Positions 1 through 8,623 of a DNA stretch of 48,219 bases are shown one piece after another; positions within the stretch are counted from its first letter, which is position 1; the number at the start of each line of letters is the position of its first letter. The notes beneath the pieces were generated by a model. It made no database searches. It had not been told where the DNA came from and saw nothing but the letters and a program-made list of their open reading frames with translations. The stretch is from Planctomycetota bacterium (lineage in GTDB: Bacteria; Planctomycetota; Brocadiia; SM23-32). Both the position numbers and the translations under genes were made by a program. Where the stretch lies: contig JAGHAF010000071.1 of NCBI GenBank assembly GCA_021161675.1, positions 1 through 48,219 on the forward strand. Direction: 5' to 3'.

Positions 1-483
1 CAACCTTTTCTTAAGAGAACTCAAAGCCGCATTGTAGCGCCGGTGCGCGGTGCTGCTGCTGCAACCCAGCACTTGCCCCATCTCCTCGAAGGTGAGCCCG
101 CCCCAGATGTGCGCGACTACGATCTCCCTCTGGTTTCCCGGCAGCGCTCTCAAGGTTTCCGCGGCGGCCCGGGCGTCCAGTCTCTCCGCGTAGTCCGGCT
201 CGAACCACGGCTCTTGCCGCTGCGCCGCGTGCGCCTCTCTGCGCCGGCGGCGTGTGTCGCTCCGGGCCACGCTAATGGCACGATTCCGCACAACCCGGTA
301 CAGCCAGGGGACGGCGCCTTCGGAGGTCCTTTTCGATCTGACGAACTTGAGCAGCGCATACTGCAGGACGTCCTCCGGGGAATCGCAGTACTGGCGGGCG
401 AACAGTTTCAGGGCCCGTCCGTGCTTGTCGAGCAGGCGGGACAGCAGTTGCGTGGTAATGATCCCCGCCTCCCTCCTGATCAT
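1..483 (-). CDS. RNA polymerase ECF-type sigma factor, C-terminus beyond window edge
   Basis: Manual minus-strand translation from ATG at 483 runs open to base 1: MIRREAGIITTQLLSRLLDKHGRALKLFARQYCDSPEDVLQYALLKFVR...GAVPWLYRVVRNRAISVARSD...LRALPGNQREIVVAHIWGGLTFEEMGQVLGCSSSTAHRRYNAALSSLKKRL. Sigma-70 region 2 and region 4 HTH are recognisable. Absent from the ORF track because it is truncated. Confidence 0.88.
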   Translation of the reverse strand, partial: MIRREAGIITTQLLSRLLDKHGRALKLFARQYCDSPEDVLQYALLKFVRSKRTSEGAVPWLYRVVRNRAISVARSDTRRRRREAHAAQRQEPWFEPDYAERLDARAAAETLRALPGNQREIVVAHIWGGLTFEEMGQVLGCSSSTAHRRYNAALSSLKKRL

Positions 484-564
484 GTTCGGGCGCCTTCCTG
501 CTATAGTATACACGCCGCCGGTGCCGTCTTATCCCGCAGATACGTTATCCGCAAGTCCCGTAAC

Positions 565-593
565 TTGACACTGCGGAAGGCGTTGAGTAGACT
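565..593 (+). promoter_or_regulatory. Putative sigma-70-type promoter for tRNA-Arg
   Basis: TTGACA (565-570), 17-nt spacer, TAGACT (588-593), about 60 nt before the tRNA. Confidence 0.6.
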
Positions 594-653
594 ACAAAGT
601 CAGGCATTCGGGCTGCTGATGTCTTTGCCGCGTCTAATAGCCTCATTTCCGGT

Positions 654-730
654 GCGCCCATAGCTCAATTGGACAGAGCGGCGGTCTACGGAACCGCAGG
701 TTGGGGGTTCGACTCCCTCTGGGCGTACCA
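654..730 (+). tRNA. tRNA-Arg (anticodon ACG), CCA encoded
   Basis: Acceptor GCGCCCA/TGGGCGT, D-stem GCTC/GAGC, anticodon stem GCGGT/ACCGC with loop CTACGGA, T-arm GGGGG TTCGACT CCCTC, discriminator A and CCA. Confidence 0.93.
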
Positions 731-733
731 TTT

Positions 734-753
734 TTTCGCCGGCGTCGGCGAAA
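734..753 (+). other. Hairpin immediately 3' of tRNA-Arg
   Basis: Perfect inverted repeat TTTCGCCG-GCGT-CGGCGAAA; the T-run precedes rather than follows the stem, so it is not a textbook terminator. Confidence 0.55.
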
Positions 754-777
754 GGCAAAGCAGGAGAAAGCAGAAAG

Positions 778-816
778 CCTTTCGACTTTGCTCAAGGCCC
801 TGAGCATGTCGAAGGG
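778..816. repeat. Palindromic REP-like element
   Basis: CCTTTCGACttTGCTCAaggccCTGAGCAtGTCGAAGGG: nested inverted repeats (CCTTTCGAC/GTCGAAGGG and TGCTCA/TGAGCA) in noncoding DNA. Confidence 0.6.
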
Positions 817-958
817 TAGAGAGGAGAGCAAGTCGCGGCCGGCGCCGCGAAACGGGAACAGGCCGCCCACGGGGGGAAAAGCGGGGAAGGATCGAATTAG
901 GGCTGGCGGGCGATGGAGCCCCTCCAAGGGTGCGGGGTGGCCAAAGTGGCGGATGTTG

Positions 959-2572
959 TCACGCTCCATCGGCCTCTTGGTGCTTGAGCGCGGCTTCGAT
1001 GAAACCCGCGAACAGGGGATGGGGCTCGATGGGTTTGCTCTTGAACTCCGGATGGAACTGCACGCCGATGAACCAGGGATGTCCCGCAAGCTCGACTATT
1101 TCCACCAGGTCTTTCTCGGCATAAAAGCCCACGGATTCCATGCCGCGCTCGGCAAGAAGGTCGCGGTAGTCGTTGTTGAGTTCATAGCGGTGGCGGTGGC
1201 GCTCCTGCACGACTTCCCGGCCGTACATAGCGCGGGCCATCGAGCCCTCCTTGAGCGTGCAGGGCTGGGCTCCCAGCCGCATGGTGCCGCCAAGGTCGGT
1301 GACGGCCTTTTGCTCCTCCATCAGGCTGATAACGGGGTGCGGGGTTTCCCTGTCCAGTTCGGTTGACTGTGCGCCTTGCAGCCCGCAGACGTGGCGGGCG
1401 AACTCGATCACGGCCGCCTGCATCCCCAGGCATATGCCGAAGAAGGGGATGCGTTTCTCGCGCGCGAATTGCGCGGCGTGGACCTTGCCCTCGACGCCGC
1501 GGGGGCCGAATCCTCCGGGCACCAGCACCCCGTGCACGCCGCGCAGACATGCCTCGATGCCTTTGGATTCGATGTCCTGGGCCTCCACCCGGCGGATCTG
1601 GACGTGTGCCTGATTGGCGATGCCTCCGTGCTCCAGGGCGGCATAGATGGACTCGTAGGCGGACTGGCGGCTGATGTATTTGCCCACCACGGCGACCTTC
1701 ACGCTCTGGCGTGGGTTCTCGAGCCTGTGCAGCATTTTGCGCCAGGCTGAGAGCTCTGCCTCCGGGGTATCCAGCTTGAGGCGCGCGCAGATGAGCTGAT
1801 CCAGGCCCTGGCGGTGGAGCATCATGGGGATGCGGTAGATGTTCGGTTTGGCGTCCAGCTCTTCGATAACGCAGTCCTTCTCGAGGTTGCAGAACAGCGA
1901 GATCTTGGCGATGTGGTCCGCCTCGAGCGGTTTCTCGGTTCGGCATATGAGGATGTCCGGGAATATGCCGATCTCGCGCAGCCGGGCCACGCTGTGCTGG
2001 GTTGGTTTGGTTTTCAGCTCCTGGGCGGCGCGCAGGTAGGGGACCAGGGTCAGGTGGACGAACAGCACGTTGCCCCGTCCGTACTGTTGTCCCATCTGCC
2101 GGATGGCTTCCAGGAATACCAGCCCTTCGATGTCGCCCACGGTGCCGCCGATCTCTGTGATGGCAACGTCCACGTCGGGGGAGTCCAGCTTTCGGATGCC
2201 GGCGCGGATCGCATCGGTGACGTGGGGGATCATCTGCACGGTCTTGCCCTCGAAGATGCCCCGTCGCTCGTCATCCAGCACCTGGCGGTAGATACTGCCG
2301 GTAGTCAGGTTGCAGCTCTGGTCCGCCCGGGCGTTGGTGAACCGGTTGTAGTGTCCGAGGTCCAGGTCGGTCTCGGCGCCGTCATCGGTGACGTAGACTT
2401 CCCCATGTTCGTATGGATTCATGGTGCCGGGGTCCACGTTGACGTAAGGGTCTATCTTCTGGAGTCTGACCCTCAGTCCCCGGCTTTCCAGCAGGAGGCC
2501 GATGCTGGCCGAGTTGAGCCCCTTGCCCAGCGACGAGCAGACGCCCCCCGTGACGAAGATATGCTTGGTCAT
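959..2572 (-). CDS. pyrG: CTP synthase
   Basis: [32 protein letters not shown]... plus glutaminase domain with GICLGMQ. Start placed at MTKHIF (2572) rather than the longer ORF start. Confidence 0.97.
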   Translation of the reverse strand: MTKHIFVTGGVCSSLGKGLNSASIGLLLESRGLRVRLQKIDPYVNVDPGTMNPYEHGEVYVTDDGAETDLDLGHYNRFTNARADQSCNLTTGSIYRQVLDDERRGIFEGKTVQMIPHVTDAIRAGIRKLDSPDVDVAITEIGGTVGDIEGLVFLEAIRQMGQQYGRGNVLFVHLTLVPYLRAAQELKTKPTQHSVARLREIGIFPDILICRTEKPLEADHIAKISLFCNLEKDCVIEELDAKPNIYRIPMMLHRQGLDQLICARLKLDTPEAELSAWRKMLHRLENPRQSVKVAVVGKYISRQSAYESIYAALEHGGIANQAHVQIRRVEAQDIESKGIEACLRGVHGVLVPGGFGPRGVEGKVHAAQFAREKRIPFFGICLGMQAAVIEFARHVCGLQGAQSTELDRETPHPVISLMEEQKAVTDLGGTMRLGAQPCTLKEGSMARAMYGREVVQERHRHRYELNNDYRDLLAERGMESVGFYAEKDLVEIVELAGHPWFIGVQFHPEFKSKPIEPHPLFAGFIEAALKHQEADGA

Positions 2573-2638
2573 ATGGCGAATCACCCGGCTTTCCCGTAAA
2601 GAAGGGGCCATTTTACGGCGGCGCCGCCCCGCACGCAA

Positions 2639-3121
2639 CTACTTCGCCCGCGGCGCGAGTTCGGCCAGCAGGTCTGCTACGCTCGCCCCTCTGACGGGGT
2701 GGACGGCCCGGGGGGCGATCTCGCAGAGGGGCTCCAGGACGAAACGGCGACGGTGCATCCGAGGATGGGGAACTTGCAGGCCGGGCCTGTTGATAATGCG
2801 ATCTTCATAGAGGAGCAGGTCCAGGTCAATCACCCGGGGGCCCCAGCGCTCTGTGCGTTGGCGGCCCATCTCGTCCTCGACCGCCAGCAGCGCATCGAGC
2901 AGTGGCCGGGGGCCGAGCGTGGCGCCCAGTTCGGCGGCGGCGTTGATGAATTTGCCCTGCGGCGGCCCGCCGAGGGGCGCGGTTTCTATGAAGGAAGAGA
3001 CTTTTCGCACTTCCACCCCCTGGCGGCCGCCCAACGCGGCGAGCGCCCGGCGCAGATTCAGCTCACGCTCGCCCAGGTTCGAGCCCAGAGCGATGTAAAC
3101 GGTATGGGGTGTTTGCAGCAT
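2639..3121 (-). CDS. folK: 2-amino-4-hydroxy-6-hydroxymethyldihydropteridine diphosphokinase
   Basis: MLQTPHTVYIALGSNLGERELNLRRAL...ERWGPRVIDLDLLLYEDRI...PHPRMHRRRFVLEPL, the HPPK signature. Confidence 0.95.
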   Translation of the reverse strand: MLQTPHTVYIALGSNLGERELNLRRALAALGGRQGVEVRKVSSFIETAPLGGPPQGKFINAAAELGATLGPRPLLDALLAVEDEMGRQRTERWGPRVIDLDLLLYEDRIINRPGLQVPHPRMHRRRFVLEPLCEIAPRAVHPVRGASVADLLAELAPRAK

Positions 3122-3252
3122 GACAATTCCTGACCGCAGAGCATGCAGAAACGGCAAAGGAGGAAAACGTAACCTTGCGTTGCAAGCGAGGCGCCCGATT
3201 GATATCATACCCGGGATTGATCCTCTTATTCCAGGCCAGGGAGAGCTATCCC

Positions 3253-3660
3253 GTGATTCCAGACGACCTTTTCTACACCAAAGATCACGTTTGGGTGCGT
3301 CCGGAGGAGAACTGTGTCGAGATGGGTGTGACGGAGCCTCTGGTCCGCCGGCTCGAACCGCTGCTATCAATCGACATGCTGGACCCGGACGACGACATGA
3401 AGAAGCAGCTTCCTTTTGCGGAGCTTGAGGGCCGAGAACGGACGGTGCAGCTTTACCCGCCGATTGAGTCACGGATCGTGGAGGTGAACCAGGAACTCCT
3501 CTGGGATCAGACTAAGCTGGTAGAAGACCCCTACGGCAAAGGTTGGCTCGTGCGGGTCAAGAAGCCGGATCAAGAGGCGCTTCTGCATCTTATGACCGCC
3601 AGCGCCTACACCGAGATTTACGCGCAAGAGCTTGGAGAAAAACGCAGCGATGAGCGATAA
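3253..3660 (+). CDS. Glycine cleavage H-protein-like (GcvH fold) protein lacking the lipoyl lysine
   Basis: GTG start after GGGAG; LFYTKDHVWVRPEENCVEMGVTEPL... and YPPIESRIVEVNQELLWDQTKLVEDPYGKGWLVRVK follow GcvH. The lysine position reads Glu. Confidence 0.75.
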   Translation: MIPDDLFYTKDHVWVRPEENCVEMGVTEPLVRRLEPLLSIDMLDPDDDMKKQLPFAELEGRERTVQLYPPIESRIVEVNQELLWDQTKLVEDPYGKGWLVRVKKPDQEALLHLMTASAYTEIYAQELGEKRSDER

Positions 3661-4672
3661 GGAATACAACGTTGCCGTGGTCGGCGCGGGGCTGGTCGGC
3701 CGGCGGCTGGTGAGCATACTCGAGCAGCGCCGGTTTCCCATGGCGGAGCTGCGCATCCTGGCCACCAGTTCGCGTCGGCAGGAGATCGCCGGGCGCGAGC
3801 GGCAGGTGATAGAGGCCTGCGACGAGGCCTTCGAGGGCGTGGACATCGCGCTGTTCGCCGGCACCGAGGGCGAGACGGGCGCCAGCCGGCTGTACGGATG
3901 GAAGGCCGTCGAGAACGGCGTCTTCGTGGTGGACAACGGTGGCGATTTCCGCATGGACGATCGCGTCCCATTGGTCATACCTGAGGTGAACTCGAGGGCG
4001 CTGTTCTCTCACAAGGGCTTTATCGCCAATCCCAATTGCAGCACCATCCAGATGGTGATGGCGCTGGCGCCGCTGCACCTGGCGGCCGGGCTAAAACGTG
4101 TCGTCGTGAGCACCTATCAGGCGGTGAGCGGGACGGGACAGGCCGGCGCGAGGGCGCTCCAGCAGCAGAGGGAGGCGGCCGTGCACGGAGGCGATCTCGA
4201 CCTGGGGCCATATCCCCATCCCATCGTCAATAACGCCATCCCACAGGTGAGCGGCCTGCGAGAGCGGTTCCCGGGTTATTACAACGAAGAGATTAAGATG
4301 ATCGAGGAGACGCGCAAGATATTCGATTATCCCCACCTGCCTGTCACCGCGACCTGCGTGCGCGTGCCCGTGGAGAACAGCCACAGCGAGGCGATCAACG
4401 CCGAGTTCGAGCGGCCCCTTACCGTCCAGGAAGCGCGCGAGTTGCTGGAGGCGTTCGACGGCGTCGTCGTGGTGGACGATCCGGCCCGTTCCCTCTATCC
4501 GCTGGCGGCCGATGCGGACGGTGAAGACGCCGTCTACGTGGGGCGCATCCGCATAGATCCGTCGCGGCCCAACACGCTGGACCTCTGGTGCGCCTGTGAT
4601 AATTTGCGCAAGGGCGCGGCGCTCAACACCGTCCAGATCGCGGAGAAAGCCGTAGAGATGGGCCTGCTGTAG
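3650..4672 (+). CDS. asd: Aspartate-semialdehyde dehydrogenase
   Basis: MSDKEYNVAVVGAGLVGRRLVSILEQR...GFIANPNCSTIQMVMALAPL (catalytic Cys)...VSGTGQAG...VPVENSHSEAINAEF. Confidence 0.95.
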   Translation: MSDKEYNVAVVGAGLVGRRLVSILEQRRFPMAELRILATSSRRQEIAGRERQVIEACDEAFEGVDIALFAGTEGETGASRLYGWKAVENGVFVVDNGGDFRMDDRVPLVIPEVNSRALFSHKGFIANPNCSTIQMVMALAPLHLAAGLKRVVVSTYQAVSGTGQAGARALQQQREAAVHGGDLDLGPYPHPIVNNAIPQVSGLRERFPGYYNEEIKMIEETRKIFDYPHLPVTATCVRVPVENSHSEAINAEFERPLTVQEARELLEAFDGVVVVDDPARSLYPLAADADGEDAVYVGRIRIDPSRPNTLDLWCACDNLRKGAALNTVQIAEKAVEMGLL

Positions 4673-4763
4673 GCCGTGTGAGACGGATGCGGCACTCCCG
4701 GGGAGGTGTTTCCCTTCCACGGCCCTTTCCTATGTCCGCAGACTGGCTAGAAGGAGGGCCCCC

Positions 4764-5831
4764 GTGGGTTCCTTGGAGGATAGAGTTTTCGGTTGTCTGG
4801 CGGCGGGCCAAATCGGCTCCGCCATGGGCGCTCCGGTAGAGGGATGGCCGTGGCGGCGAATCCAGGAGGAATACGGCTACCTGAACCGCCTGCTGCCCTA
4901 CGAGCACTACGAGAACGGCTGGGTGCGTGCCGCCGGCACGACGGAAGACGGCATCGAGAGGCAGCGTGTGCTGCTCAGGGCCATACGCCGCGCCGGAGGG
5001 CGCATCACGGCGCGCGACGTCGCCGCCGTATGGCGCGAGGAGGTGGATCCCGAACACGCCCGCTGGCTGATGGAGCCGTTCGATCGCTACCTGATCGGGC
5101 TGGCCCGCGCGGGCGTTCCGGCCGGTCGGATCGGCTCGTTCAGCCCTTACACTAACCTGGTGTCGCTGGCGCGCTCGTGCCAGCCCATCGGGCTGGTAAA
5201 TGCGTTGGCCCCCGGGCAGGCGTGGGAGGATGTCCATCGGGTCGGCCTGGCGCTGCAGCCGCCCGCCGGCAGCGGCATGGATTGGGCCGGACTGGTGACG
5301 GCGATCATAGCGGAGGCGTGCCGACCGGAGGCGACCTATGAGGGAGCCCTGGAGGCGGGGCTTTCGCTTGTGGACGAAGAGATGGAGGCGGAAGTGCGGC
5401 GCGCCCTGGCGCTGGCGGATGAAGCAGAGGCCCCATTGGAGCTGCGGGAAGCGTTCGGCGCTTACTACGGGGGCCATGGGATCCCTTACGCCGCCAGCTA
5501 CGCCAACGAGATCGTCTGCAAAGCGCTGGCTATCCTCAAGCGTACGGCAGAGAGCCCGAAGGAGGCGATCCTGACCGCGGTGAACTTCGGCAGGGATACG
5601 GACTGCCTGGCCGCGGTGGCGGGGAGCATCGCAGGGGCCCTGGCCGGAGCCGCCGATCTGCCGGCCGAGTGGATCGCCCAGGTGGACGCCGCGACCCGGG
5701 ACAACCCCCACACGTGCCTCCATCTGAGCCTGGCGGAGATGACGCAGATCGTTATGAGCGGGCTGCACGCCGAGCAGAAGCGCGCGGCGACAAGGGCGAG
5801 CGAGCTGGCGAACGCACTCGGTTCGGAATGA
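4764..5831 (+). CDS. ADP-ribosylglycohydrolase family protein
   Basis: RVFGCLAAGQIGSAMGAPVEG...TTEDGIERQRVLL...AVNFGRDTDCLAAVAGSIAGALAGA matches the ARH fold motifs, in variant form. Confidence 0.85.
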   Translation: MGSLEDRVFGCLAAGQIGSAMGAPVEGWPWRRIQEEYGYLNRLLPYEHYENGWVRAAGTTEDGIERQRVLLRAIRRAGGRITARDVAAVWREEVDPEHARWLMEPFDRYLIGLARAGVPAGRIGSFSPYTNLVSLARSCQPIGLVNALAPGQAWEDVHRVGLALQPPAGSGMDWAGLVTAIIAEACRPEATYEGALEAGLSLVDEEMEAEVRRALALADEAEAPLELREAFGAYYGGHGIPYAASYANEIVCKALAILKRTAESPKEAILTAVNFGRDTDCLAAVAGSIAGALAGAADLPAEWIAQVDAATRDNPHTCLHLSLAEMTQIVMSGLHAEQKRAATRASELANALGSE

Positions 5832-5844
5832 AGGGAGTCGGGAG

Positions 5845-6279
5845 ATGGACGTCATTAGCGGAATGCGCATCGAGGAGATCATCTGCGTTTACATGGAATT
5901 GGGCGACGACTTTCACGAATGCATCGAGCGGGCCGCGCGCGAGCGCGACATACGCTCCGGCGCGGTGCTGAGCGGCGTCGGGACGTTTGATAAGGCGCGA
6001 ATCCACCACATCAAGCACACCGGGCTGCCCGCCGAGGATCAGTATGTCACCATCGAGGGGCCAGTCGAGTTGTGTTCGGTGGACGGCATTATCGCCGACT
6101 ACCGGCCGCACATGCATGCCACGATGGCCCTGCGGGGAGATGAGCTGTTCGCGGGGCATCTGGAGCCGGGCTGCCTGGTTCTTTACCTGGCGGAGGTCGT
6201 GATCGCGAAGTTCGCCGGGGCCGAATTGGAGCGGGACCAGCACCCGGAGCACGGCACGCCACGGCTGAGGGCGAAGTGA
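5845..6279 (+). CDS. PPC/DUF296 domain-containing protein
   Basis: YMELGDDFHECIERAARERDIRSGAVLSGVGTFDKARIHH...DYRPHMHATMAL...GHLEPGCLVLYLAEVVIAKF is typical of the PPC domain. Confidence 0.85.
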   Translation: MDVISGMRIEEIICVYMELGDDFHECIERAARERDIRSGAVLSGVGTFDKARIHHIKHTGLPAEDQYVTIEGPVELCSVDGIIADYRPHMHATMALRGDELFAGHLEPGCLVLYLAEVVIAKFAGAELERDQHPEHGTPRLRAK

Positions 6280-6288
6280 AGGGGACAG

Positions 6289-7551
6289 GTGATGGTTTTG
6301 GACTTCCTGCGGGCGCTGCGGCCGCTCAAGAGCGTTCCGTCCCGCTACCGGCGCCGCAGCTACCGCCACATGGCGGGATCAATCTTTATCGGGCTTTTTT
6401 TCACGACGGTTCTGGTTCACGGTCCGTACGTCATTCGGCAGTTGGGAGGATCGGCGCTTCAGTGCCTGCTCCTGAACGTGGGGAGGGGCCTGCCGCTGGT
6501 CCCCGCCCTGCTGTGGGTGTCGCTGATTGAGCGCCGGAACCCGGTGCGACTTACCGGCCTGCTGCTCGGACTGGGCGGGCCGGTGCTGATGCTGACGGCC
6601 TTTGCCGGGACGACCTGGTCGCTCACGCTGGTGCTGACGGGTAGTATGGTGCTGGTAGCGTTTTTCAAGCCGGCGTTCGGCACGGCGCTGGAGCAGATTT
6701 ATCCTCGCCGGTGGCGTGGCAGGCTGATGAGCCTGCCCTGGACGGGGGATGTGCTGTGCAGGGCGGTGTGCCTTGTCGTCGTGGGGCTGATCCTGAAAGC
6801 AAGCCTCCAGTCCTATCGCTGGATATTCCCCCTGGCTGGCCTTTGCATGGTGGCCGGGGCGGTGATACTGAGGGGTATCCATGGCAGTCGAGGCCTGCGG
6901 GTCCATCAGGTTGAGGAAATGAGAGAGGGCTTCCGGCGCAGGGCCGCCCGGTCGCTCAAATGGGCGCTGAGCCAGCGCAGGTTGTTGGCGTTTCTTCTGG
7001 GCTATTTCGTGGTGACCTGTGGCGGCGTGCTGCTCTGGAACGTAATGCCGTTGTTCGCCAGCGACGAACTCAGGCTTACGCCGGCTCAATGGGGCTATGC
7101 GCGGGCGGGGCTTCTGGCGGCCACGGTGTTGAGCTTCTGGCTCTGGGGCAGATTCATGGATCGCTTCGGCGCCCCCCTCACCGTGGTGATTGTGTGGGGA
7201 GCCCTGGCGGCGATAGCTGCCACTATGTCCATGGTGGGGGGAGCGCCGCTTTTCTTCGCCCTTATGGCTCTCTACGGGCTCGCCAACGCCGGGAATCGGC
7301 TGGCCTTCTACCCCATGGTGATGCACTTCACGGACAGCGCTGATACCATGTCCGGGATGGGGCTGCACTTCTCGTTGTGGGGAGTGCGCTGGACGCTGAT
7401 GCCGCTGGCGGTCATAGTCATGGTGGACAGGCAGATGTTGCCCATGCGGTACATTTTTATTATCGGGGCGGCCCTGATGGCGCTGGGGACGGTTGTGATG
7501 GCCCTGGTGTCGCGCGCGGACCGCCGCGCGAGCGCGCAGACGCAGACTTGA
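6289..7551 (+). CDS. Major facilitator superfamily-type transporter
   Basis: About 12 hydrophobic segments; WGRFMDRFG loop typical of MFS. GTG or the adjacent ATG start. Confidence 0.78.
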   Translation: MMVLDFLRALRPLKSVPSRYRRRSYRHMAGSIFIGLFFTTVLVHGPYVIRQLGGSALQCLLLNVGRGLPLVPALLWVSLIERRNPVRLTGLLLGLGGPVLMLTAFAGTTWSLTLVLTGSMVLVAFFKPAFGTALEQIYPRRWRGRLMSLPWTGDVLCRAVCLVVVGLILKASLQSYRWIFPLAGLCMVAGAVILRGIHGSRGLRVHQVEEMREGFRRRAARSLKWALSQRRLLAFLLGYFVVTCGGVLLWNVMPLFASDELRLTPAQWGYARAGLLAATVLSFWLWGRFMDRFGAPLTVVIVWGALAAIAATMSMVGGAPLFFALMALYGLANAGNRLAFYPMVMHFTDSADTMSGMGLHFSLWGVRWTLMPLAVIVMVDRQMLPMRYIFIIGAALMALGTVVMALVSRADRRASAQTQT

Positions 7552-7640
7552 CGCGGGGCCTTTCAGACGGTATAGGTGCAATACGCTCAAAGTTCCCTTC
7601 CGATTTTAACCAATAATTCAGCGACACCAGGAAGTTACCC

Positions 7641-8585
7641 GTGAAACACAGCAGGCTCGGCACAACCAACATCGAGGTCTCTGCCGTGTGCTGCGGAACT
7701 ATGCCCATGGGGCCGGACAATACCTATGGCTACGAGCCGGACGACGCGACGTCCATCTCGGCGATTCAGGCGGCGCTCGACACCGGCATAGACTTCTTCG
7801 AGACCGCCGAGACATACGGCGACGGCTACGCCGAACATATCCTGGGGCGGGCGCTGGAAGGGCGCCGGGACGAAGCCGTAATCGCCACCAGGCTCTCCCG
7901 CCGGAGCATTGAGGATGGCGACCTGGTGGCGGCGTGCGAGGCGAGTCTGCGGCGGCTTAACAGCGATTACATAGACCTCTGCCAGATGCCCGGGCCAGGC
8001 AACGCCATCCCTTGGGAGGATGCCGCCGCCGCGCTGGCGCAGTTGAAGCAACAGGGCAAGATACGAGCCTGGGGCGTGTCCAACCTCGGTGGCAAGGACC
8101 TCCGGCAGGCGCTGGCGGCCGGGGAGCCGCAGTCCAATCTGGTGCGCTATAGCCTCCTGTGGCGGGCGGTGGAGGGCGAGATACTGCCGCTCTGCGCTGA
8201 CGAACACCTGAGCATTATCTGCTACAGCCCCCTGGCGCAAGGCATCTTGACCGGCAAGTTCGCATCTGCTGACGAAATCCCTTCCTCTCGGCGGCAGGCT
8301 CCATACTGCGACGAGGGCTTGCTGGATCTCAGCTTCGGGGTGGTGGAGGAGCTGCGCCGCGTCAGTGGGGACATAGGCGAGCCGATGGCGGATATTGCGC
8401 TGGCCTGGATTCTGGCCCAGCAGGGAGTGAGCAGCGTCGTCGTCGGCGTGCGCACACCCGGACAGGCTGTCGAGAACGCCCGCGCCGGCAAGCTACAACT
8501 CCCGGCAGGCGTCATCGCCCGCCTGCGAGAAGCGTCCGAACCACTCAGGGAAGCCCTGGATAGACCTACGGCCGCGGCTCCCTGA
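7641..8585 (+). CDS. Aldo/keto reductase family protein, catalytic tetrad altered
   Basis: MKHSRLGTTNIEVSAVCCGTMPMG...FFETAETYGDGYAEHILGRAL...IRAWGVSNL...ICYSPLAQGILTGKF. Confidence 0.88.
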   Translation: MKHSRLGTTNIEVSAVCCGTMPMGPDNTYGYEPDDATSISAIQAALDTGIDFFETAETYGDGYAEHILGRALEGRRDEAVIATRLSRRSIEDGDLVAACEASLRRLNSDYIDLCQMPGPGNAIPWEDAAAALAQLKQQGKIRAWGVSNLGGKDLRQALAAGEPQSNLVRYSLLWRAVEGEILPLCADEHLSIICYSPLAQGILTGKFASADEIPSSRRQAPYCDEGLLDLSFGVVEELRRVSGDIGEPMADIALAWILAQQGVSSVVVGVRTPGQAVENARAGKLQLPAGVIARLREASEPLREALDRPTAAAP

Positions 8586-8623
8586 CCAGCGCCATAAACT
8601 CCACGATGCCCCGGGCGCATGCC

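Noticed and set aside
731-958. Possible integration site at tRNA-Arg
   Set aside because: No integrase, phage gene or duplicated tRNA 3' end was seen; neighbours are housekeeping genes.
701-1366. Plus-strand ORF 701-1366 downstream of tRNA-Arg
   Set aside because: Starts inside tRNA-Arg and reads the antisense of pyrG.
3122-3472. Long upstream extension of the folK ORF
   Set aside because: Overlaps the GcvH-like gene on the other strand; FolK homology begins at MLQTPHTVYIALGSN.
4623-5882. 419-aa minus-strand ORF opposite the ADP-ribosylglycohydrolase
   Set aside because: Low-complexity antisense translation; the plus strand has family motifs.
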